This document shows, one piece after another, positions 53,998 to 64,000 of a stretch of 64,000 bases of DNA; the first letter of the stretch is position 1; each line of letters opens with the position of its first letter. The notes under the pieces were generated by a model. That model was not told the origin of the DNA and searched no databases. It saw nothing but the letters and a program-made list of their open reading frames with translations. Made by a program: the position numbers and the translations under genes. The stretch covers positions 13,764,001-13,828,000 of the forward strand of contig NC_135123.1 in assembly GCF_050908995.1 (NCBI RefSeq), written 5' to 3'. The stretch comes from Andrena cerasifolii (taxonomy: Eukaryota; Arthropoda; Insecta; Hymenoptera; Andrenidae).

Positions 53998-56915
53998 CCC
54001 TAGGCATTCCAATTCTCCCTTCAACAATTTCATCAGAGAAGCTTCTAATCCAGTATCTAACACGAAACTTATAAATCAAAAGCACCTTAGAATCCCGTGC
54101 AAACATAAGCAAGGTCTCGTATCTCAATCTCAAACCCATATCGACGGAAATATCTAACATTTCGATCAGCAAAAGATCAGTAAGCCCGAATTAACGAGCC
54201 AGGCGACACACTAGAATCCAAGAAACTCGCCTCACAATCGTCAAAACACCAACGACAGAGGAATCAGCTGATCAAAGGTGGTATCATTAAACGTCGCGAA
54301 TTTCACCGAGCCGTCAGGCTTTTTTCCCCACCCTGCGGTAGTCACAACAGAGACTTTATTTCCCGTAATTACCCCCGATCTGCGGCGTATCTCGGATTTT
54401 AATCAGCGAATTATGCGGCGCACCCCTGGAGGCCGATCAAACGTGTCTGGGCATTGTACAATGCGGAGCTCGGCGGGAATAAAATTATTAACCCCCTTGC
54501 TCGCGATCGAACGACGCTAAATCGCGCGGAGAGATAAATCCTGGGGCGGAAGGGCGGCGGAGGAACACGGCCGGGTTTAAAAGTACGAAATCGGATGCTT
54601 GGAAGTGTATCGGATAGGGTGGCGACAGATAGTTAACCATCGGGGGCCCCGGCGAACGTTGAAGGGGCCACTCGAATCGCGCGCCGAGGGAACGATATAT
54701 CGGCGATATTTCAGCCGGCGCCTCTAATTAGAAAGAGGTCAGTAATTAATGCTAATTGGACGTCGTAATTATCTGCGGGATTGTGCGCGACGGGTTCGTC
54801 TGCCGCAGTCGCGCTGCTTCCGCGTTTCATTTCGCGCGGCTTCGACCTTTTTTTCCCCGGGCGACAAAGTCGCGCGTTTGATCCGAAGTTCAAAGCGAAG
54901 GGAGCAGAAAACGGGGGCACAGGGCGTCGGGAGGGAAAGAGTGCGAAGGAAATAATAAACGGTATCGCTCGTGTGGCTAATATGGCGGCCGACGCTAGGA
55001 AAATCAGCGCGCTTTCTACTTCCTACCCCCCTCCGCGCGCGCGGCTTTGACGCGCGAATTAATTTAATTAGCCGATTCTGACGACAATTTTCCGACTCGT
55101 TCCGCCGTTTAATATTTACTCTGCGGCCGTTAGTGGTGGCTATGAAGTATCGGGGCTCGCCCTCTCTCGCTCTCTCCGTCGCTTCTCTTTTTTGAAAGAC
55201 TTACGCGACATGTGATTTGCGGTAAATCGCGGAGAATGGGCTTCTTTGCGGAAAAAGGGGTGTGCAGGGTGTATGACCATTGTGAGTTAAATTCGAGGGG
55301 AGTAAATATGTTTTAATACACGTAGATTACAGTTTGTTAATATTTTTCATTGAAATCTGAATTTCATTTGTAGGGGCTTGTTTTTTTTTGGTTCTACGGT
55401 GCTCAGCGTGCTTGTAGATTTTTTGTATTTCTTCTTGGCATCGCCATGTGTAATTGCTCCAAACTGAACGCTGTTATTTATCAAGAATGTTGCTACTTCG
55501 TTTTAAAAGCTTTACTGACCACTTAAATTCCTACCCACAATTCTGAACCTTTCTGTACAACTCTGAAACCTCATGTTCACTCGTCCCATAACCAATTGAA
55601 TCGCTCGTGTTTTTTTTACAAAACGCAGTGTCTCTTTTTCCATTCATGAAGTGTAGAAATTTTCACTCCTCGTTCTATTTTTCTCGAGCGACGTTCGACG
55701 ACGTTTAACGCGCATGCATAATGTATCAGGCGAATGTTTGGTACAACACCGCTAAAAAAAAAAGATGGAAAAGGGGACGCGGTTGAATTGGAGGATAAAG
55801 GTGGGTTTGTCACGGGTCATCAAAATTCTTTCGAACTGTCCCATTGACGCGGGGCCAAGTGTAAATGCAGGTTTTCCTGGCTGTATTTGTTTATCGAGCA
55901 ACGTTTTCACCAGTTAGGCCAGCATTGTTTGCCCACGCACACGTATCCTCTATGGAAAAGCTGTCGGCGCAGGCGGTGTTTATTTTTCTATTACAAGCCG
56001 GCACCAACAGTTTCCTGAACAGAGGGCAAATGTTGGTCCCCTGCTACCGTTTTCCTCGAAGGACCTTGCGCCTTCTACCGAGAACGAAGAGATAGAACGT
56101 TAACGAGATCCAAGTGCTTGGTAATCGACGTTAAGTAATAAAGTGTGCCGTTCCAATTCGCGTTCTTTAACAATTTCGTCGGCTTCGGCGCTCTCACACG
56201 TCCATAAAAATCTTCCTTTCTTTATTCGACGAAATCTTACTCGGCGACAAGCGACGCCGTCGTGAAGTAATTTTCGTTTAAACCGCAGAGGTTGACTCCG
56301 GCGATTCTGCACACCGAGTACGTATACTTTCGTTCGCAATTAAATTCGTTACGCGCGTTACCGAACAACGGCGCATTAAATTTCGCTCGCCAACAATCCG
56401 TGAGATTAATTCGTTCGGCTACATTAAGAAAAGCGTATTCGGGGCATTGTGTCGCTGGTAAATAGACTGTCTCCGGAGGGAGATCACAGAGCGTATCGTC
56501 GGCAGATTACGGAAACAAACGTTTCAGGGTATTATCCGAATATAATGGACCGTATGACATATGTAACGGCGTACAGCTGCTTATGACTTTGGGCCTTCGT
56601 GCCACGGGATTTATAAATCTAAATACTCGTGGGTACAGGCTCAATCTCGTAAACTTTTCAACCTTCCACGTGGTGCGTGGTTAATACCATTAATACGAAC
56701 GACATGGTCCTGACAAAGGGAACATTAACTTCAGTATGTGTGAAACACGAAACATCTACACTCTCGCTTTGTTTCGTTCGAATGTTACTCGTTTGCTCTC
56801 TGCGCGTATTTCTTAACGAATATTTCATTTCTGTGGTATGAGCAACTTTCGAAGTATGGAGTTGTTTGAATAAGTAATTTTCCAATAATTTCGAGTATAT
56901 GCATCTCACAAGGGA
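53998..56915. other. Noncoding interval, nothing recognised
   Basis: I see no supported gene, RNA gene or repeat here apart from short homopolymers. The stretch at 54.2-55.2 kb is GC-rich, like other parts near the Sox gene. Confidence 0.4.
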
Positions 56916-56923
56916 ACGCAAAG

Positions 56924-57495
56924 TAGGGATGGGATCAAGTTCAATATGTACTCATGAATCCGAGTCAATTCCAATACAAAAGTTTCACTTCATGGGATTC
57001 GAATACTACTCATAAGAGCTGGCGTTCCATTTTATATACTTCAAAAGGGAAGCCGGTTTCGAACCTCAGAAAAAGTACCGGAAGAGTTCGAGGATGTACT
57101 TCTAAGATCTTCGACGTTTGAAAGAATCGAATCTCGTAAAAGTAGAATTCGAACCCTGAAAGACAAAAATCTACATAGCTGAGAATTGAGCACTTAAGAT
57201 ATTTTTCGTTGTATTTCGTATTTGGTACTGGATTGAACGCAAGTTAATATTGGGTATTGTAGCTTGATGTTTTAGGTATAGTTTTTAGTTAAAAGGTTCG
57301 AATCTATAAATAGGGTTCGATTATACTTGCAAGTACCGCTGACGTTTCTCAAAGTTCTTATAGAGAGTTCAAACCTTTCTCGTCAAGGTTCGAGTCTACT
57401 TGAAAGTAGTGTTTTTCTTCCGAAGTACTCGTGAACTGTTCGAAACTATACAGTCAGATTCGAAACTACTTTCAATATACTTCATCCCATCACTA
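56924..57495. mobile_element. hAT-like element, 572 bp, degenerate 8-bp target duplication
   Basis: The ends TAGGGATGGGATCAAGT and, inverted, TAGTGATGGGATGAAGT are typical hAT-like termini. The flanks ACGCAAAG (56916-56923) and ATACAAAG (57496-57503) agree at six of eight positions. The interior is full of GTTCGAA words. There is no transposase. Confidence 0.7.
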
Positions 57496-57502
57496 ATACA
57501 AA

Positions 57503-58160
57503 GGGTAATTCAAAAGATTCTGAAACTTTGTGAATATGCAGGGAATTTCCTCCTGATTACAACGCAATTTTTGTTTGCTGTCCAAATTCACTCTAAGGGG
57601 GTGAGATTGACCCCTGAGAATCTGGTTATTTTCCGATTTTGTGTTATAACTCGTGAACTGTAAAATAATTTTCTTACCAAATGCTTAATCTAATTAAAAG
57701 AAGTAACTTTTATTTATTTTTTTTTTTATTATTTATTTGCAAATTTACAATCTACTCTGCATTATTTATAAATAAGAGTAATGAGTAAATGCGTTGAATA
57801 TTAAGTGGCTTGAGTCGGAAACCATCCATCGACGGTTTAACCGAGCTTATCTAGTGAGGTCTTCTGGCCAGGTCTTCTTGAGTCTTCTTTCGATATGCTG
57901 GATTGAAAAGTCATTGACTAGATGATTTTGGTGGTTTAAGTTTCGGTTTCTGTATTTTGTTGCGTGTGATTTGATTACATCTCGAATTTTTATCTTGAAT
58001 CTTTTTCCTATCTCTTACAGTTTGCGAGTTATAACACAAAATCGGATAATAGCCAAACTTTCACCCCCCTCAAGTGAATTTGGGTAGCAAACAAAAATTG
58101 CGTTGTCATCAAGAGAAAATTCTCCACATATTCACAGTTTCCGAATTTTTTGAATTTCCC
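57503..58160. mobile_element. Long-TIR element abutting the hAT-like element
   Basis: Arms of about 150 bases (57503-57660 and 58018-58160) are inverted copies: GGGTAATTCAAAAGATTC on the left corresponds to GGGAAATTCAAAAAATTC on the right. Both arms carry CGATTTTGTGTTATAACTCG or a close variant at their inner ends. No target duplication was found. The core has no coding capacity. Confidence 0.7.
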
Positions 58161-58164
58161 GGTT

Positions 58165-60908
58165 CGAGATTTTCCCTTGTCAGTCATCTCCAGAAACGAG
58201 ATTCAATTAATCTGAACAGTGCATGTACAAACGCATTGGTCTCGGCTGAATATCCATAAATATCGCAAAAACTCACGTCGATCGCCCCAAGATTTATGCT
58301 CCAGTCTTTATCGTGCAATCCGCCAGTAGAAAAATGAAAATACCGATACAGGAACGGCTCGCGGTAGCAGAGATCGTAAGTGCAAATACTGCAACGACCG
58401 CAAACTGAAATCTAACAAATGAAACGAATGGCCGGCAACAGTGCAACGCCACAATCTCGGCGAGTACTCTAACCCGATATAATATTCATAATCCCACAAT
58501 TTATTTGCAACGTTCGTTCGCCAGACTGGCAGGAGACGGTTACGTCTTGGAGGCTAGCCCCGATTTATAAGAAATAAAACGGCTTATCCGTAATGATCGA
58601 TACTTTGCCCCCGAGATCTGATTGCTGAGCTTTATCACCCGTACGAGATATTACGTCGTTACTCGGATGACGAAACGAACGGTCCGCGAGGCTAATGGAA
58701 GCTGTGTAATTCCGCGATTCCCGTTCGTCAGGGCGATAAAGCCGAGTCGATGAGGACGCAACCGGGAATGGATAAGCAATCTTCTTAGCTGTCGTTTCGA
58801 ACAGCCATGACTGTCAGTCGTCTGGCCCACGCTCGGGTTGCCTCGTAAAGTATTAGCGGGACAATGCGTGACTGATTTCCATGGGGCACTCTTTGTCCAA
58901 GACACAGGCCTCATTAACCCTTTAACAAATCAGTCTGGTTAACATTTCGGTCGAATCGAATCGCTTTATATCGCTTGTTAATAGAGAAACTGATGGATCT
59001 CCTCGCGACGCACATAAGTTCTGCTCAGAGGCAAGTAGATGTGAGTTCTACAATTCAAATTCTGTCTCCCCCTTGGTGCTCGGTAAACTCTAGCGTTTTT
59101 CTAAAGGACGGGCCCTCGACAATGGTCCAGCGATAAAAATTCGAGCACGATCGAGCAGCCCCGTTCTTGCAGCGGTCCCCGAAAGGCGATGGCTTCTTTG
59201 TACGCGAGCAAACACAAGACGGGAGCTCTTCACGTCCGCCGATGGCTAAGTGGAAGAATCATCGTGGCAGAACGAAACCAGCCACGACGTTCTAATGGTC
59301 ATTATCATTTACAAACATCACGGCGTGCCACCACCGTCGGCCCAGGATACGCCACCTTGTTTGCATAGGTTGCAAGTGTAGGGGCTCCTCCAGTGGCTAG
59401 TGCTTTGTAAACCTATCCTAGCTAACTAAACCCGTGTGTACCCTGCGACTGTTCCTTCGTTAATACGACACGTACTCGCGTGTTGCGTGTATTCATCGTT
59501 GCTTTCCACTTTCCGTTGGTTCTGGTGACAAACGTCGGCAACTGCCCGGTGACCATTTAAGGACATTCCAGCGAAAGAGACTTCGGGGGAACTTGGACTT
59601 TGAGTATCATAAGCGAGAAGTTGCCCGTTTCACTGTTTAGTATGCTGATTGCTTCCGGCTTTAACCGAGCGGTCTCGGTGCAGAGCGCGTGTGGATTTTA
59701 GTGGTATTCGTTGGATCGTCGTAGTAATCGAGCAATATTAGATTCTCCCAGCAAAGAAGTTGGATACACGTTAGCAACTTAGATCAGAAGTGACTTAAAT
59801 TGGTTTCTCGGAGAATCTAGTTTGCGCCCCGACGAGGGGACGTGGTTCCTCGAATTTTTCAGACTGTCCAGCTCCCAGTGTAGGGGAGCCCGTGTTTGGT
59901 AGCCGAGATCCCATGGTTACTGTCCTGTCATCATTCGGCATGTGACGAATGTTACACGTTGGTGTGAATTACATTAGAACGAATGACTTCGCGACCTCCC
60001 TTCCCGTGGCCATTTAAGGGACATTTTTCGGGTGGCGGTGCGACGTTTACAGGCCCAAACAACATTCCACGCCGATTGCACCGGGGACCCCGTACTGGAG
60101 GGGACACCATGGAAATTTTCATCCAATTGACAACGATGCCCCGAAACACCTTGACGCCGCGTTTGGAGTGGGTCCCATTAGCGATGCACCGTGCCCAGCC
60201 TCGACTCCTCCGCTTCTCAGTTTCCACTGGTGGACGGAGAGGAATATTCCTGAAAGGCGCGAGGACGTTCGCCGCGCGAAGGCAGATCGCCACGGCGAAC
60301 ATAGTATCGAAAGCTATCCAATTCCAAAAGAAATTCCTCGCGACTCTGCCTGTCGTCCGTGCCCTCACAAAGGCTACTCGCGCGTTCGCGTGCACATACG
60401 CTTCCCCCCGTGATTCGCCGGTGTGTGGAAGGGCAACCTTGCCCTGTCTGTGCATAAACAAAATGGGCCATAAAACCTGGAGGCGCTAATCCGCGCAGAA
60501 TGCCGCCGCGAGGATATTGTCAAACCCTCCTGCGGACCCGTTCACTCCGCGGGAAGACCAGCTGATTCATGCGGCCATATTTCACGTCTTTATGCATTCG
60601 CGAATATTTCAGGCCTCTCTGCGCCCCGGTCAGACGGAGAGAGAAAGAGCGACAAAGGAAAAAATAGGTGGCCCGGAGGGGGCGAGGCGCTAGGGGGGGA
60701 TTAGTCGCCCATCGGGACGCGCGTCCGCGCGAAATTTCATATTAAGGGCCTATTGATCCGCCTATGGCGAAGAAGACGTTCGTGGTTTACGTCCGAGCCG
60801 CGATCCCCTGTCTCGTCCTCCGAGTCTCTCTTCCTTTTGGGACCTCGGTCCTGGGGACCTCGGGTCGCGTTCAGCTTGGCGAGCGTCGCGAGGTGTAGCT
60901 TGTATTAC
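58165..60908. other. Noncoding interval, nothing recognised
   Basis: Two long open frames at 59952-60461 (-) and 59983-60489 (+) are antisense to each other in GC-rich DNA and have no known domain. I treat both as chance. No RNA gene is seen. Confidence 0.4.
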
Positions 60909-60913
60909 CGCCG

Positions 60914-61789
60914 CACAGTGGGGAAATTTCGCGATTTTATGGTCAAAATCACGAAAATAAATTTTTCAATTCGACAAAATAAATGCAAATGTTAATTGAA
61001 GAACTAATATTGTGTTATCCAAAGATCTGAAAATAGTGTCAAGGCATGGATTCAATTCCTGGTGGTGCGTAAGATATCTTTTTGTCCTCAAAATAATTAT
61101 GTTTCGGTTTTTAATACGTAATTTATACAATTTTTAAAGCAGTGTTTTAGAAATAACCTTTTCATATAAGAATCAATTTTCAATACATAAAATAGTTATC
61201 AATCCCATAATATCTTGCATGATTTTCATTCCTATTTTACGTTGGACTATTTTCATTCTATAAATGCAATTATTAATTGCTAATAGTTGCTAATCTTGTA
61301 ATTATATGAATTTTTTAAACACGATCGAGTGTGTCTTGTATAACATACGACATAACTGTGACCGGGACTGGTTCACATGTTATACATTACAAACCTTTTT
61401 ATTCTTTTTTAAACGATTTTATTCAGCTTCGATCCTCTATTTGATTGTTTGTATTATGTATGTTTGTTTGTCTTCAGAAGCGATAACCTTCTGCTATGCT
61501 CTGCTGCGCTGTAGCAGAGACATGCTCTAACAAAGAAAAAACTGTATAAATGTAAATAATAAAAAAATCTTTATCGTTCGTAATTTTTGTAAGTGCTGTT
61601 TTTCGGATAATTTAGTTTCTCATATATAAAAACGTAAAAGTGCCGAGTTTTATATATTAAAAATAAGCTTTAAAGTTTTGACCACGAAAATGGATATACT
61701 TATTCAATTGACATTTGTATTAAATTTGTAAAATTAAAAATTTTCATTTCTGTAGTTTTGGCCATAAAATCGCAAAATTCCCCACTGTG
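60914..61789. mobile_element. TIR element of 876 bp with CACAGTGGGG ends
   Basis: The ends CACAGTGGGG and CCCCACTGTG begin inverted repeats of about 90 bases (GCGATTTTATGGTCAAAA against GCGATTTTATGGCCAAAA). CGCCG occurs directly outside both ends (60909-60913 and 61790-61794), a probable 5-bp target duplication. The interior is AT-rich. The open frame at 61306-61530 resembles no transposase. Confidence 0.75.
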
Positions 61790-61794
61790 CGCCG

Positions 61795-63170
61795 CGTAGA
61801 TTTTCTCTGAAACACTCTCGTGTAGCCTCCCTCTTCGAGTGACTCTGCTTCCCTCAGAAGATTCAGGCCTCCTTGGAGTTAGAAGAAGCTCGCTTCTAAG
61901 TACATATAACCGCGTCCTGCGCGCAGGGTGTTCGAAATAATTGGAATCGATTGTATACCAGCTCGTTGAGCAGCACTTCGTGCCACGGGTGGGGGAAAAA
62001 AAACTATCGTTAACCGAACCCCTGTTGAACTTCCACTCGATTGAATCGACGCTGTCTTATCCCGGTCGTCAGGAATCAGCGGGGAATCGCAGGGGGTGCG
62101 TTATATCGTGCGTTTACAAAGGGGCATGTGTCGCACGGTGCAGCATCCCTCCATTGTGCCCGATTCGGGACGATTAGGAGCCACTAAACAGTTCTGGCTG
62201 ATCCACTCAGATCGAGACGACTCGTTTCGGCGCTCGGAACACCTCTGCCTAATCCCACGAGTTCGGGATGCATCGGGCAAATGAAAGAGACTGGGACGGG
62301 GATGTAGGAAATGAATAGATTGGCGGATAGATTAACTCTTTGTTTGACGGAGTTAAAAGGAGCTGCGCCAGGAGAAGCTCCTGGGGCTGCTCCGACCGAA
62401 TATGGTTCGGGCTATATTATTGTCGGAGCGCAGAACGAATTTTGCTCGCGTAGGTATCTTGTGAAGGCAGATCCATCTGGCGCTGTCGAATGAAGACAAT
62501 TGCGTCGGATCCCTGCTTTTAGAGAGTTTTGACAAATTGGCAAACCTTGGAAATTCTTTCAATTATACTGGAAGGAAAGTACTGGAGAAGTTTCGCGCGA
62601 CCTGCCCAGCGAGCTAACAATAAAATAGTAGGAAATATGCAGACGCCACGTACGAGGATCGAGAAAGGTAAAATGAGTAATGCAGAGCTCGGTAGGAAGA
62701 GAGAAACGCGTGTACACGCGTGAACGCGTGGACCAGTGCAATGGTGAGGGACTTTAGTGTTGGTAGGTGTACACAATCTGCGAACAATGGACGCCGAATG
62801 CGGAACAATGAAGTATACAAGCGACGTCACAATGCAGGGATCAGCGAAACAACGAGCGGTCTCACTACGGATTACAGGCAGATGCGCTTCGGTCCGCGCC
62901 AAATCCGCGCTCTGCCTACTGCACGCGATCATCCTCGTGTTTCCTTCTCCTCTCACCTCCCCCTTGGCTTCCATGTGCCCGTGCACCACGCTTCCCATTC
63001 CCGATTTTCCCTCGCGACCGCTGAAAATCCCATATTCCTCCAACAAATATTTTTCTCATGTGAACAGCATGGTGATCGCGTTCAACGTCATTAATTCGAA
63101 GTTGAGCCAGTATCTGTCTACCTAGCAATCTTCTGCATCCATATTTCAAGGTTCAAGGGAGAAAATCCAC
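61795..63170. other. Noncoding interval, nothing recognised
   Basis: Overlapping open frames on both strands at 62519-63125 have no domain and look like chance. No other structure is seen. Confidence 0.4.
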
Positions 63171-63172
63171 TA

Positions 63173-63561
63173 AAGTGGATGTCCCAATTTCTGCTCGTGT
63201 CCCCATTTCTGCTCATTTCGTAATTTTCTTATTATTATATGCGTTACGTTTGTACTGTAGTTGCAACAGAATAATTCTAAATTATTTAAACATTTACGCG
63301 AGTGTTGCACGAGCTTGGGGAAATACATACCTTTCTATTTTTAATGAGCAGAAATACGGACATTTAGAGCATTATATATTTTATTACAAATTACTACTAG
63401 TTAAACATCTTGAAATATCTTTCTTAAATAGTTTTTGAATTGCTTGATTTATTATTAAAGAATTAATCAATTACTCTGCAAATTTTCATCGCAAACAAAT
63501 TTCTTACACCTTCTTCACGACGAGTTACCTCTTAAATCAGCAGAAATTGGGACATTCACTT
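63173..63561. mobile_element. TA-flanked TIR element, family A copy 2, 389 bp
   Basis: The ends AAGTGGATGTCCCAATTTCT and, inverted, AAGTGAATGTCCCAATTTCT are flanked by TA. Its right half is the reverse complement of the left part of the copy at 53243 (shared words such as AAGATATTTCAAGATGTTTAA), so the two copies are in opposite orientation and this one is shorter by internal deletion. Confidence 0.8.
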
Positions 63562-63564
63562 TAC

Positions 63565-64000
63565 GTAAACATCAGATGATTAGGTACGTAGAACGATCAG
63601 ATCATTACGAGGCCGCACCATCGAGGAAGAATTTTCCCCCGATAACGATGGGGCATCTCCCTTTACTTGTACTTGAGTCTCTCACCCCCATCCCGCAGAA
63701 TGGACGCAACAATTCCGTGGATCCGTATTCTCTTTTCCAAGCTCCGGTGCACCGATCGCGTTACCTATCGCCGGGCCGCACAATGCCGGCACAATGGGCG
63801 TCCTTCAAATCGGATATAATGTCGAGTAAGACGGGGTCCGACGGCAAACAGCAACCGGACGAAACCGTGCCGAATACTGCAAATACAGCGGGTGGGCGTT
63901 ATTCCCACTGTATCGAGAGGCGACAATGGGGGACAAACTGCATGCTTGTTCGGTCGGTAATACCTCGTTGGGTCGCCGAACAGACCCACTCTCCCCATTG
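63565..64000. other. Window end, nothing recognised
   Basis: No gene or repeat could be supported in these last bases. Confidence 0.4.

Noticed and set aside
59952..60489. Antisense pair of 169- and 168-codon frames
   Set aside because: Mutually exclusive frames over the same DNA, with no domain on either.

Overview
The window is animal nuclear DNA and most likely comes from an insect; Hymenoptera is my best guess, but that is inference. The genes are split by spliceosomal introns, many of them short. The coding families (fibrillin, a galactose-mutarotase-like protein, a SoxB HMG-box factor) are metazoan. The noncoding DNA carries short terminal-inverted-repeat (TIR) transposon remnants, and nothing bacterial or organellar was seen.

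Layout. From 1 to about 4.15 kb I see no convincing gene. From 4.5 to 25.4 kb on the + strand lies one large gene encoding a complete fibrillin. I could join 41 coding exons in frame, giving a deduced 2,867-residue protein. It has a signal peptide, a fibrillin unique N-terminal region, three non-calcium EGF domains, about 45 calcium-binding-type EGF domains, nine 8-cysteine TB/hybrid domains and an asprosin-like C-terminal propeptide. The first intron is 7.4 kb. Two later introns appear to use GC-AG splice sites.

Tail to tail with it, at 26.4-28.35 kb on the - strand, is a six-exon gene for a 407-residue protein of the aldose 1-epimerase (galactose mutarotase) fold. All four residues corresponding to the catalytic set of the human enzyme are replaced, so it looks like a pseudoenzyme. 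It also has ten cysteines and a cysteine-rich replacement of an active-site loop. This is the most surprising item in the window.

From 28.4 to 37.0 kb there is no recognised gene. An intronless SoxB-group transcription factor gene (319 residues) lies at 37.02-37.98 kb on the + strand. The remaining 26 kb holds no host gene I can support. Such a desert next to a developmental regulator may carry cis-regulatory DNA, but I could not verify any element.

The noncoding space contains roughly a dozen TIR elements. They include one hAT-type insertion with a perfect 8-bp target duplication, one hAT-like element with a degenerate duplication, several TA-flanked elements, two copies of one family in opposite orientation, and an internally deleted pogo/Tigger-like element that keeps its DNA-binding domain and a C-terminal cysteine-rich tail. 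The three host genes have no evident shared pathway.
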